Of a DNA stretch of 37,980 nucleotides, positions 7,613-15,294 are shown in pieces. The DNA comes from Oscillospiraceae bacterium (lineage in GTDB: Bacteria; Bacillota; Clostridia; Oscillospirales; Ruminococcaceae). The notes beneath the pieces were generated by a model. It was not told where the DNA came from and did no database searches. It saw only the letters and a list, made by a program, of their open reading frames with translations. Numbering within the stretch: position 1 is the first letter of the stretch; the number at the start of each line of letters is the position of its first letter. A program made the translations under genes and the position numbers. The DNA lies in contig JAFSAW010000049.1 in assembly GCA_017442085.1 (NCBI GenBank), positions 1 through 37,980 on the forward strand, read 5' to 3'.

Positions 7613-8587
7613 TTATCCCAGATTTTTTCTGTCCTGGTCGCCGTCAGCCTTGAACATAACAAAGTTTTCGGTGTCTGATGTAAAGAAATAATAATCAATG
7701 TTTTCCTGTGCAAGCGGGTTGAGATAGTTTGGGATAATATTTGTGTCTTCTGCGGTGCGCAGCACAAACCCTGCTTTTTCAGCTTCAACACCATAGCAGT
7801 AACAGTCGCAGAACTCGCAGTCAAACTGCTGCATAAGGCTGTCGATGTGTCCGTCAAGGCTGGCAAAATCAGCAGGGGCACCAATGTAGTCCACAAGGCG
7901 CAGCACCTTGCCTTCATCGCTTTCGTTTACACGGAAAACCACAAGACTGTCACATCTGCCGTCTTTTTCTATGCCGTACACTTTGTAATCATAATGCGGA
8001 TAGTTAAAGTATCTGCGGTCAATATACCAGCAGTCTTTTTGTGGGGAAGAAGCACCAAAGTTGTCAAAGTTTGCTTTAACAGCATCTATGTCCGCAAATT
8101 CCACAAGCTTTGCAGAGGGTTTTGGACATTCTGGAATGATTTTGTTGTTAACAACAGCCATTTTATATTCAGGCAAATCGCGCAGACGGTAATAATGTTT
8201 CATTTCGTCAGGGTGATAGCCTAAAAAGGTATAAAAGTTCATTGTCTTTTTGCGGATATTGTTGCAGCTCATTACCCGTGCACCGGTCAGCTCCTGCATT
8301 TTGCCCATAAGGGTAAGGCCAAGGCCGTTTTTGCCTTTTTTTGCACACCATATGGATACCCATATATCGCTGTTTTCCTTTTCGGCACATTTTATATAGC
8401 CGCACACAACAGCCATTTCGCCTTCGTCTTCAAGGTAATAGAAGTTTGTCCATTCACCGTCAGCGTAGTAGTGGTTAAAAAGCTGTTCGTTGTTTATAAG
8501 GGGATGGATACTGCCCCAGTATGTGTTCATAAATTCCACCAGCTTTGCCTTTTCACAAAGGGGCAGACGTTTTATTTCGTTACTCAA
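7613..8587 (-). CDS. GNAT-fold protein with C-terminal extension, likely acyltransferase
   Basis: The product is 324 residues. Residues about 1-140 look like a GNAT acyltransferase domain: AVVCGYIKCAEKENSDIWVSIWCAKKGKNGLGLTLMGKM resembles the family's strand plus acyl-CoA loop, followed by NFYTFLGY. The C-terminal half, with a cysteine-rich CEFCDCYCYG block, is unassigned. The start is TTG at 8587, with AGGAGG about 7 bp upstream lying inside the end of the SDR gene; the two overlap by 8 bp, so translation is coupled. Operon context (MaoC, SDR, this gene) suggests that it transfers an acyl group made by its neighbours, for instance to a sugar amine, but this is inference. Confidence 0.8.
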   Translation of the reverse strand: MSNEIKRLPLCEKAKLVEFMNTYWGSIHPLINNEQLFNHYYADGEWTNFYYLEDEGEMAVVCGYIKCAEKENSDIWVSIWCAKKGKNGLGLTLMGKMQELTGARVMSCNNIRKKTMNFYTFLGYHPDEMKHYYRLRDLPEYKMAVVNNKIIPECPKPSAKLVEFADIDAVKANFDNFGASSPQKDCWYIDRRYFNYPHYDYKVYGIEKDGRCDSLVVFRVNESDEGKVLRLVDYIGAPADFASLDGHIDSLMQQFDCEFCDCYCYGVEAEKAGFVLRTAEDTNIIPNYLNPLAQENIDYYFFTSDTENFVMFKADGDQDRKNLG

Positions 8588-9308
8588 TTATACTTCCTCC
8601 TGTTATCGGAAGATTTACCCCGGTGATATACCCTGCATCATCACTCAGCAGAAATGCCATGGCAGGCACAACATCTTTAACTGTTGCGTTGCGTTTCATA
8701 GGGTGTGCCTGTGCAGCTTGTTCAACGATAAGATGGCTGGTTTCGGCAAGGAACTTGGTTTCTATCATGCTTGGGCTTATGCAGTTTACTGTTATACCAT
8801 TTGGTGCATAGTCAGCAGCAAGGCTTTTTGCAAGGCCGACAACAGCGTTTTTTGCCATAATGTATGCCGCTGTATTTTTTGGCGGATTTGCCAGCACATA
8901 GCTTGTTGCCATAAACAGCACACGGCCAAATTTTGCCTTTGCCATTTTTGGCACAACTGCCTTGCATATTTTAACGGCACTCATAACCTGAACATTCATA
9001 TCCAGCAGAAAGCGCTCTTCATCAAAGCTTTTAAATTTTGTGTTTACCACCCGCAGTGCAGGCAGATGTACAAAATGGGTAGGGGAATATTCACCCAGTG
9101 CTGCCACAAATTTATCTGTTGCTTCGCTGTCGGAGAGATTGACATCAAAGTATTCTGCATCAATGCCGTTTTCGCTGCAGAAGTTTTTCAAAGCCTCAGC
9201 ATCACCAAAGCCCTGCAGCAAAAACTTGTCACCGTCCTTTGCAACGGTTTTTATAAGTTCCAGACCGATATCGCTGGTTGCCCCTGTGATAAGATAGGTT
9301 TTGTTCAT
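8580..9308 (-). CDS. Short-chain dehydrogenase/reductase, FabG-like
   Basis: The product is 242 residues, a classical SDR size. The NAD(P)-binding TGATSDIG lies at 8-15, and the catalytic triad is Ser136 (ATS), Tyr149 and Lys153 (YIMAK). The C-terminal GITVNCISPSMIETKF and ITGVNLPITGG blocks are FabG-like. The usual NNAG is replaced by HLPA near residue 82. It probably reduces a 3-oxoacyl or sugar keto group. Its ATG shares one base with the MaoC stop (TAATG), and its end overlaps the GNAT gene, so the three form one coupled operon. Confidence 0.88.
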   Translation of the reverse strand: MNKTYLITGATSDIGLELIKTVAKDGDKFLLQGFGDAEALKNFCSENGIDAEYFDVNLSDSEATDKFVAALGEYSPTHFVHLPALRVVNTKFKSFDEERFLLDMNVQVMSAVKICKAVVPKMAKAKFGRVLFMATSYVLANPPKNTAAYIMAKNAVVGLAKSLAADYAPNGITVNCISPSMIETKFLAETSHLIVEQAAQAHPMKRNATVKDVVPAMAFLLSDDAGYITGVNLPITGGSIIE

Positions 9309-9724
9309 TATTCTCTCACCCCTGCCTGATAAACGGCTTTGCACACGGTTTTGCCGTCCTGATTTTTTATATTGCCTTTTATTGTTGCAATTTTAAAGGT
9401 ATCGTTTATTTCGCTTATCTTTGCTGTTACAGTCAGTTTGTCACCCGGATACACAGGGCTGGAAAATTTTGTTTCCACACTGTGCAGCAGACAGTGTTCG
9501 CCGGGCAGATAAACCCCGGCCATAGTGGAAAACATACTGCCAAACAGCATCCCGTGGCATACCCTTGTTTTAAAGCCGTGTTTAACTGCGTATTCGCGGT
9601 TTACGTGTATAGGGCTTACGTCGCCTGTTATGTCTATAAACTTATCCATCATCTTTTCGGTAATTTCCACCTCGAAACTTTCGGATAAACCAACTGCAAG
9701 GTCTGCAAATTTATAGCTGTTCAT
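9308..9724 (-). CDS. MaoC-like (R)-hydratase/dehydratase
   Basis: The product is 138 residues, one hotdog domain. The (R)-specific hydratase signature is clear: ITGDVSPIHVN with catalytic Asp35 and His40, followed by FKTRVCHGMLFGSMFS at 51-66. Such enzymes hydrate or dehydrate 3-hydroxyacyl thioesters (CoA or ACP). It is the first gene of the MaoC-SDR-GNAT operon and has a strong GGAGGT site before the ATG. Together with the SDR it could carry out the reduction-dehydration steps on an acyl thioester; the ACP gene 3 kb away is a candidate carrier (inference). Confidence 0.9.
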   Translation of the reverse strand: MNSYKFADLAVGLSESFEVEITEKMMDKFIDITGDVSPIHVNREYAVKHGFKTRVCHGMLFGSMFSTMAGVYLPGEHCLLHSVETKFSSPVYPGDKLTVTAKISEINDTFKIATIKGNIKNQDGKTVCKAVYQAGVRE

Positions 9725-9756
9725 AAAATACCTCCGTATAATAAGGTTATCAATTT

Positions 9757-9786
9757 ATTTTAGCATAAACAACTTGTGTCTTGCAA
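9757..9786 (-). promoter_or_regulatory. Promoter of the MaoC-SDR-GNAT operon
   Basis: On the minus strand, TTGCAA (9786-9781), 18 bp, then TAAAAT (9762-9757) preceded by TGC, an extended -10. It lies 33 bp before the ATG at 9724. Confidence 0.6.
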
Positions 9787-9919
9787 CACGAAATAGTACA
9801 TAACCTTTTTGCTTTGGAAGGAATATGGTGAACAGACAGATTAAGTTGAACATATCTAACATACGGGTTAAAATTTATCACCGACATATCAAAAAAAGGG
9901 GGGGTGGCTTAACAGTCCA

Positions 9920-9948
9920 TTGACGGCTTATCCCGATTACCGTAGAAT
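9920..9948 (+). promoter_or_regulatory. Candidate promoter of the XRE membrane regulator
   Basis: TTGACG (9920-9925), 17 bp, TAGAAT (9943-9948). The leader would be only about 15 nt and hold just the CGGAGG site, which is short but workable. Confidence 0.45.
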
Positions 9949-9969
9949 AATGTGCGGAGGTAAACCGAT

Positions 9970-10977
9970 ATGACTGATAAAAAAACATTTGGCACGTTTA
10001 TAAAAACCAAACGAACCGAAAAAAATTATTCACAAAAAGACCTGGCAGAAATATTGTTTGTTACCGAAGGTGCAGTAAGCAAATGGGAGCGTGGGGTATC
10101 TTATCCCGATATTACTTTGATTTCCGATATTTGCCGTGTTCTTGATATAAGCGAACACGAATTGATTACTGCTTCAATAGATACAGACACAAGGAAAATG
10201 AAGCATGAAGCAAGTAAGTTCCGTGCAATCCGTGGCACATGGTTTTGGATTCCTACAATATCCTATGGTATTGCACTTGTAACCTGCTTTATTTGCAACC
10301 TTGCCACAGACCACACGCTGTCCTGGTTTTTTGTAGTATTGTCAGCATTGATCTGTGCCTATACATTTGTACCAACAGTAACTTGTTTTTTTGAGACGAA
10401 GAAACTTTTTGCATTTACTGTTTCAACATACCTATCCATTTGTTTACTTTTGTTCACCTGTGCGGTATATACCAATGGCTTGTCGTGGTTTTTAACTGCT
10501 TGCGTAGGCATCCTGATGGGGTATGTACTGGCATTTGTACCTATCTTGTTGTCAAAAACAAATTATTCCCGCTATAAGTTCATCATTTCCTTTACAGTCA
10601 CACTTATATTGACAATTTTGATGTTGATGTGCATCCGTATACGACAGCCGTTTATGCTCGGAAATGCAATCCTTATGGCTGTGTATGGTTTTGCCCCCGT
10701 TATTATTTGTGCGGCAGTATGTACTTTTCGTATTGATACATTGATTAAAGCAGGAATCTGTAGCACCATCATTGGAATAGAACTTTATTGTGCAAACTAT
10801 GTGGCAATGGTTATGTTCGGTACGTCTTCCGTCGGTTTCTATCAGGTGGATTTCCACAACTGGGAACAATGCCTGAACGGAAATATTCAACTTATAGTGT
10901 TGTTATCAATTTTGTTTGTCAGTGCCGTCTTTTTTGCAATAGGATTATTCAAAGCTACAAGAAACAATAAACGATAA
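9970..10977 (+). CDS. XRE-type HTH regulator with multi-pass membrane domain
   Basis: The product is 335 residues. Residues about 8-66 form a Cro/C1-type helix-turn-helix (FIKTKRTEKNYSQKDLAEIL, then VSKWERG-SYPD), very typical of Firmicutes XRE proteins. From about residue 90 onward there are roughly eight hydrophobic segments (for example WFFVVLSALICAYTFV, LSWFLTACVGILMGYVLAFVP), so the regulator is membrane-anchored. A strong GCGGAGG site precedes the ATG. Such fusions are common but mostly uncharacterised; they may sense membrane or envelope signals. It lies divergent from the MaoC operon and upstream of a MATE exporter, but a terminator separates it from the latter, so any regulatory link is speculative. 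Confidence 0.88.
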   Translation: MTDKKTFGTFIKTKRTEKNYSQKDLAEILFVTEGAVSKWERGVSYPDITLISDICRVLDISEHELITASIDTDTRKMKHEASKFRAIRGTWFWIPTISYGIALVTCFICNLATDHTLSWFFVVLSALICAYTFVPTVTCFFETKKLFAFTVSTYLSICLLLFTCAVYTNGLSWFLTACVGILMGYVLAFVPILLSKTNYSRYKFIISFTVTLILTILMLMCIRIRQPFMLGNAILMAVYGFAPVIICAAVCTFRIDTLIKAGICSTIIGIELYCANYVAMVMFGTSSVGFYQVDFHNWEQCLNGNIQLIVLLSILFVSAVFFAIGLFKATRNNKR

Positions 10978-11007
10978 GGTTCAATTTACCGGAAAGACAT
11001 CCTTTAC

Positions 11008-11046
11008 AAAACTCCCGTTGTCATAATGATGACGGGAGTTTTTATT
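11008..11046 (+). terminator. Terminator of the XRE regulator gene
   Basis: ACTCCCGT (11011-11018) pairs with ACGGGAGT (11032-11039); the stem continues inwards through GTCA-type pairs and ends with TTTTTATTTTT. Confidence 0.85.
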
Positions 11047-11141
11047 TTTAACCGCTTCAGGTGGCAAATAAAAGCAGTGAGGATATAACAATATATTTTG
11101 TGCAGTATAACAAATTTTTATATAAATTTTTATGAAAAGTA

Positions 11142-11169
11142 TTGAATTTTAATTTAAAAGTTATATACT
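11142..11169 (+). promoter_or_regulatory. Candidate promoter of the MATE transporter
   Basis: TTGAAT (11142-11147), 16 bp, TATACT (11164-11169), about 65 bp before the ATG at 11235. Confidence 0.5.
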
Positions 11170-11234
11170 GATTAATGCTGAAAAACAGCAGTAATTTATT
11201 TGATTATTATAAAACATTATATACAGGTGATAAA

Positions 11235-12605
11235 ATGAAAAAAACTTACGAAATGGATATGATTCACGGTCCTCTTGTGAAAAACATTCTGCGGTATGCG
11301 TTTCCGCTTATGCTTTCAGGCATTCTGCAGCTTATGTTCAATGCGGCAGACGTTATTGTTGTAGGACGTTTTGCAGGCAGTCAGGCTCTTGCAGCAGTTG
11401 GCTCCACAGGTGCACTGTGCAATCTGCTTATAAATCTTTTTGTGGGCATTTCAATCGGTACAAACGTGCTTGTTGCACGCTATTACGGTGCCCGTGACCT
11501 TGATGGTATTCAGGAAACTATAAACACATCCATCATCACAGCGGCAGTTGGCGGTGTGGCACTCATCTTTATAGGCTTTTTTGCTTCCCGTCCGCTTTTA
11601 GGTATTATGGGCACACCTGCCGATGTTATCGACCAGTCGGTGCTTTATATGCGCATCTACTTTGCGGGTATGCCGTTCTTTATGCTTTACAACTTCGGTG
11701 CGGCAATTCTGCGCTCGGTTGGCGACACAAAACGCCCGCTGTATTTTCTTATGATAGCAGGTGTTATCAATGTAGGTCTCAACCTTGTTCTGGTTATAGT
11801 TTTCCATATGGGTGTTGCGGGTGTTGCATTGGCAACTGTTGCTTCCCAGCTGGTAAGCTGCGTGCTTGTTATGCGCTGTCTTACACTTAACGAGGGTGCA
11901 ATTCATCTCAATGTATACAATCTGACATTCAATAAACAGCGAATGGGCGAAATGCTGCGCATTGGTCTGCCTGCTGGTTTTCAGGGCATGGTGTTCAGCC
12001 TTTCAAACGTGCTTATCCAGTCCTCTGTAAACAGCTTTGGTTCTCTGGTTATGGCAGGCAACACAGCTGCGGCAAATATCGAAGGCTTTGTTTACACAGC
12101 TATGAATGCTTTCTATCAGACAAACTTAAGCTTTACAAGCCAGAACTACGGTGCAAAAAACAAGGAAAGAATCGGCAAAATTCTCATCTGCTGTCTTGGT
12201 ATTGTAACTGTTGTGGGTGCGGTAATAGGCAACCTTGCATATATATTCGGCGAAGTTTTCCTTGGCCTTTACACAACAGACCCTGCAGTTATACAGTACG
12301 GTATGAACCGCCTTGCAATCATATCAACAATGTACTTTATCTGCGGTTGGATGGATGTTATGGTGGGCAGCATACGCGGTATGGGTTATGCAATTATGCC
12401 AATGGTGGTTTCTCTCCTTGGTGCCTGTGCACTGCGCGTTGTGTGGATTTTTACAGTTTTCCAGATTTTCCACACACAGTTCAGCCTTTATATCTCTTAT
12501 CCTGTTTCCTGGTCAATCACCTTTGCGGTGCATCTTATCTGCTATCTTGTGGTGCGCAAAAAGGTTTTTGCAAAAATGGATGCAGAAAACAGAATATGTG
12601 CATAA
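11235..12605 (+). CDS. MATE family multidrug/Na+ antiporter
   Basis: The product is 456 residues, the usual MATE length, with about 12 membrane segments in two pseudo-repeats. Family-typical blocks include the N-terminal LRYAFPLMLSGILQLMFNAADVIVVGRFAG and, at the start of the second half, LRIGLPAGFQGMVFSLSNVLIQSSVNSFG. MATE proteins export cationic compounds in exchange for Na+ or H+ across the cytoplasmic membrane; the substrate is not predictable. The ATG at 11235 follows CAGGTG and starts with MKKTYEMDM; the frame is open 60 bp upstream, but that would absorb the leader. It converges on the ACP-FkbH operon. Confidence 0.92.
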   Translation: MKKTYEMDMIHGPLVKNILRYAFPLMLSGILQLMFNAADVIVVGRFAGSQALAAVGSTGALCNLLINLFVGISIGTNVLVARYYGARDLDGIQETINTSIITAAVGGVALIFIGFFASRPLLGIMGTPADVIDQSVLYMRIYFAGMPFFMLYNFGAAILRSVGDTKRPLYFLMIAGVINVGLNLVLVIVFHMGVAGVALATVASQLVSCVLVMRCLTLNEGAIHLNVYNLTFNKQRMGEMLRIGLPAGFQGMVFSLSNVLIQSSVNSFGSLVMAGNTAAANIEGFVYTAMNAFYQTNLSFTSQNYGAKNKERIGKILICCLGIVTVVGAVIGNLAYIFGEVFLGLYTTDPAVIQYGMNRLAIISTMYFICGWMDVMVGSIRGMGYAIMPMVVSLLGACALRVVWIFTVFQIFHTQFSLYISYPVSWSITFAVHLICYLVVRKKVFAKMDAENRICA

Positions 12606-12608
12606 AAA

Positions 12609-12646
12609 CAGCCTGCGGAATTTGTTTTCCGCAGGCTGAATTTTTT
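12609..12646. terminator. Bidirectional terminator between MATE and ACP genes
   Basis: CAGCCTGCGGAA (12609-12620) pairs perfectly with TTCCGCAGGCTG (12627-12638). T-runs of five or more follow on both strands. Confidence 0.9.
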
Positions 12647-12647
12647 A

Positions 12648-12890
12648 TTAACCAAGCATTTTTTCAATAAGGCTTACCATGTCACCAACGTTTGCAAGTT
12701 TTGCAACGTCATCAAGTTTGAATTTGATGGAATATTTTTTTTCGATGGCAACCAGCAGGTTAATCTGTTCAAGGCTGTCCCAGTCTTCGATGTCATCGCT
12801 GTTTGTTGCTTCTGTCAGCACGATATCTTCGTCATCAAAGATGTCCTGAAAGATAACTTCAAGGTCTTTCAAAATTGTTTCTCTTGTCAT
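12648..12890 (-). CDS. Acyl carrier protein (dedicated, non-FAS type)
   Basis: The product is 80 residues, acidic, one four-helix ACP domain. The phosphopantetheine site is DSLEQ with Ser39; the preceding DDIEDWDSLEQINLLVAIEKKY is typical of stand-alone ACPs in secondary or polysaccharide pathways rather than of AcpP (which has DSLDTVEL). It starts 3 bp after the FkbH-like stop, with its GAGGT site inside that gene's end, so the two are coupled. The expected role is to carry the acyl or glyceryl group loaded by the FkbH-like enzyme. Confidence 0.92.
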   Translation of the reverse strand: MTRETILKDLEVIFQDIFDDEDIVLTEATNSDDIEDWDSLEQINLLVAIEKKYSIKFKLDDVAKLANVGDMVSLIEKMLG

Positions 12891-12893
12891 AAT

Positions 12894-14672
12894 TTATACC
12901 TCTTCCATTTTAATAACTTCGTTTTTGTTCTGATAATCTGCAGGGATTGTGTATGTATATTTCTTTTCGCTTTCGCTTTCGCTTACAAGAGTAAAGCCAA
13001 GTTCTTCATAGAAGTCCCTGATAATCACATTCTTTGCAGTTGGCAGATAACTTGCATTAACTGTTGTAATGCCGCGCTGTGCACACTGTTTTACAAAATA
13101 GTCAAACAGTGCAAATTCAAAGTGGCGCTTGAATACACGGCAGCTCATAACCCAAAGGTCAATTGTTGCTGTTTTATCCTCAACTGATGCAATAAAGCAG
13201 GTTGTAATGCCGTTGTCGCCAAATTTATCCACCAGTTTTGCATATGCAGAAATATACTGTTCAGGCTTTGCGATAATTTCTTCAACTTCGCCCTGGGTAT
13301 ATCTGCGGGTTGTAAAGTTAAACTGATTTGTCTTGTTGATAAGCTGTGTAATACGTTCGCAGTGTGCTGTGCTGAAAGCACCGATTTCACCGCTCATATC
13401 AAGGCTCAGCAGATAATCTTTATAGTTGCCAAAGCTTGCCTGTGCCTGTGCGCGCTGTGCATTCTGCTTGTACATCTCGTTGCGTTTTACATCGTCCTTT
13501 GTAAAGGTTGTTATTTCAAAGAAACCTGCGCGGTCTATTGCTTTTATGTATTCTTCAGGGCAGGTAACTTCAGGCACTGTAACAGCAAGGCTGTTGCGCA
13601 CAATGTCGCGTTCAACGGGGTTGTCGTCGATAAATACAAAGCTGTCTTCGCCGATGTTGATTTCCTTTGCAATGTTTGCAATGTTCTGATGTTTTGGCTC
13701 CCAGTTTGCCTTGAAGCAGATAAAGTCTTCCACATTCAGCGGTGCTTCCTTGCGCTTTTCAAAGCCCTGTTTTGCAATTGCTTCTTCGTTTTTGGAACAA
13801 ACGTTAAGCATAATGCCAAGACCTGTCAGCTTTTTAAGATAGCTCTGAAACTCGGTATAGCTCATGCCTGCAGGCTGTTCGTTGCCTATTGCAATGCCTT
13901 CCACGCCGTCGTCGCCGATAATGCCGCCCCAAAGGGTGTTGTCAAGGTCACAGATGACACTCTTTTTGTTTTTGCCCAAAGCGGATTTGATGATTTTTGC
14001 AATGCTGAAGGCAAGTTCCGGTATTCTGTCTACTGAAACTGCATATTTGTAAAGATACCAGTTTTCAAGATTGAACCAGTTGTCCAGACCGGCAAGGGTG
14101 GAAAGGTAGTCGATATCATTTACATAAAAGTTTTCGTGTTCGTTTGCAAAGTCTGCAAGCATGAGGTTAAGGCGGGTTGTATAGTTAACCACACCCTGCG
14201 GTACAACTGCATCTTTGTTGCCGTACATACGGTAGAAAGGTTTTTCAAAGTTGTTTGCAATAACAATTGCACCAAGGCCCAAAGCTGCTTCCCAGCAGGT
14301 TTTAAACTTTGCATATTCGTTTTCCAGCTTAACCTTTACATCTTCGGCACTGTCTGCAGGGACAGGCAGATTTTCAAGGTTTTTTGCTGTTGTGTGTATG
14401 TATATAAAATCAGGTGCAAATTCTTTAAGCTGGTCATTGTCAAAAACAAGATTTTCATAATATCTTGCATACTGTCCCTGCCAGAACACAGGCTTGATGC
14501 CATAATTAAGCAAAAACAGTTCAAGAATGTTCTGCACTTCACCTATTGTGGAACCGCTTAAAATTGCGATTTTCTTTTCGATAAGGCCTTCTTTAAGCAG
14601 AAGTTCCTTTTTAAGTCTTTTCTTTTTCTGAAGAATAAGTGCACTGTCAAACGGATAATCTAAAACTGACAA
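12894..14672 (-). CDS. FkbH-like HAD-IIIC family protein
   Basis: The product is 592 residues in three parts: an N-terminal SGNH-like/unassigned region (1-235), the HAD-IIIC domain starting with DLDNTLWGG (Asp242, Asp244) and continuing with SKNEEA and FIDDNPVERD, and a C-terminal GNAT-like part with RRYTQGEVEEI. FkbH relatives load a glyceryl group from 1,3-bisphosphoglycerate onto an ACP; here the ACP gene is directly downstream and coupled. No polyketide or glycosyltransferase gene is nearby, so the final product is unknown. The start is TTG at 14672 with AAGGAG 9 bp upstream; no better start exists. Confidence 0.88.
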   Translation of the reverse strand: MSVLDYPFDSALILQKKKRLKKELLLKEGLIEKKIAILSGSTIGEVQNILELFLLNYGIKPVFWQGQYARYYENLVFDNDQLKEFAPDFIYIHTTAKNLENLPVPADSAEDVKVKLENEYAKFKTCWEAALGLGAIVIANNFEKPFYRMYGNKDAVVPQGVVNYTTRLNLMLADFANEHENFYVNDIDYLSTLAGLDNWFNLENWYLYKYAVSVDRIPELAFSIAKIIKSALGKNKKSVICDLDNTLWGGIIGDDGVEGIAIGNEQPAGMSYTEFQSYLKKLTGLGIMLNVCSKNEEAIAKQGFEKRKEAPLNVEDFICFKANWEPKHQNIANIAKEINIGEDSFVFIDDNPVERDIVRNSLAVTVPEVTCPEEYIKAIDRAGFFEITTFTKDDVKRNEMYKQNAQRAQAQASFGNYKDYLLSLDMSGEIGAFSTAHCERITQLINKTNQFNFTTRRYTQGEVEEIIAKPEQYISAYAKLVDKFGDNGITTCFIASVEDKTATIDLWVMSCRVFKRHFEFALFDYFVKQCAQRGITTVNASYLPTAKNVIIRDFYEELGFTLVSESESEKKYTYTIPADYQNKNEVIKMEEV

Positions 14673-14710
14673 AATTCAACACTCCTTATAATAGTAGCTA
14701 TATCTTAATA

Positions 14711-14739
14711 AATATATCATATGTGATGAAAATAATCAA
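14711..14739 (-). promoter_or_regulatory. Promoter of the FkbH-ACP operon
   Basis: On the minus strand, TTGATT (14739-14734), 17 bp, TATATT (14716-14711), about 38 bp before the TTG start. Confidence 0.55.
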
Positions 14740-14897
14740 TAAACACCGACATATCTGTTAAAAAAATAACCACTAAAAATAACGCGGAAATATAACACCA
14801 AATTGTCATATTTTTAGTGTTGAATTTTGTCAGCAAAAAAAGTATAATAACATAGAGTATTTGTATTTTAATGGGGTTTTGTGCTTTGCAGGCAAAA

Positions 14898-15197
14898 TCA
14901 CAGTCCCAAATCTTCAAGGCAGGTCTGCAGCTGTTCCTGCGTGGTTACTTTTATGCCTCTGCGCAGCAGCTCGATATCATTTTCGGGCAGCAGATGGGTG
15001 TATATTTCGTACACAACCACAGGGGTGCTGCTGTCGTTTTCAAAGACGGCAACCTTGCCGCCGTAATCTTTTACGGTGTATTCAACCTGTATATCGTCAG
15101 CGGGTTCAGGCTGCTGGCGGGGCACAAAGGTATAAATGCTTACCATTATTAAAATGGTACAAAATATTGTAGAAAGTGCAATAATCAGTTTTTTCAT
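14898..15197 (-). CDS. Small exported/membrane-anchored protein, BofC C-terminal-domain-like
   Basis: The product is 99 residues: an N-terminal hydrophobic anchor or uncleaved signal (MKKLIIALSTIFCTILIMVS), then an extracellular domain of about 65 residues. The segment YTVKDYGGKVAVFENDS, followed by LLPENDIELLRRGI and EEQL-EDL-type ends, resembles clostridial proteins annotated with a BofC C-terminal domain (bypass of forespore C), from memory. In Bacillus, BofC inhibits SpoIVB signalling in sporulation, but the domain here is isolated and the role is open. It is divergent from the penicillin-binding protein gene, sharing a 97-bp spacer; GAGGTT precedes the ATG. Confidence 0.75.
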   Translation of the reverse strand: MKKLIIALSTIFCTILIMVSIYTFVPRQQPEPADDIQVEYTVKDYGGKVAVFENDSSTPVVVYEIYTHLLPENDIELLRRGIKVTTQEQLQTCLEDLGL

Positions 15198-15294
15198 AAT
15201 ATAACCTCACTTATATTTAGAATTGACGGTTTTGCAGTAAAAATACAATAATCCTGTACATATTGCAGTATGTATTAAATGGGAGGTAACGGCT

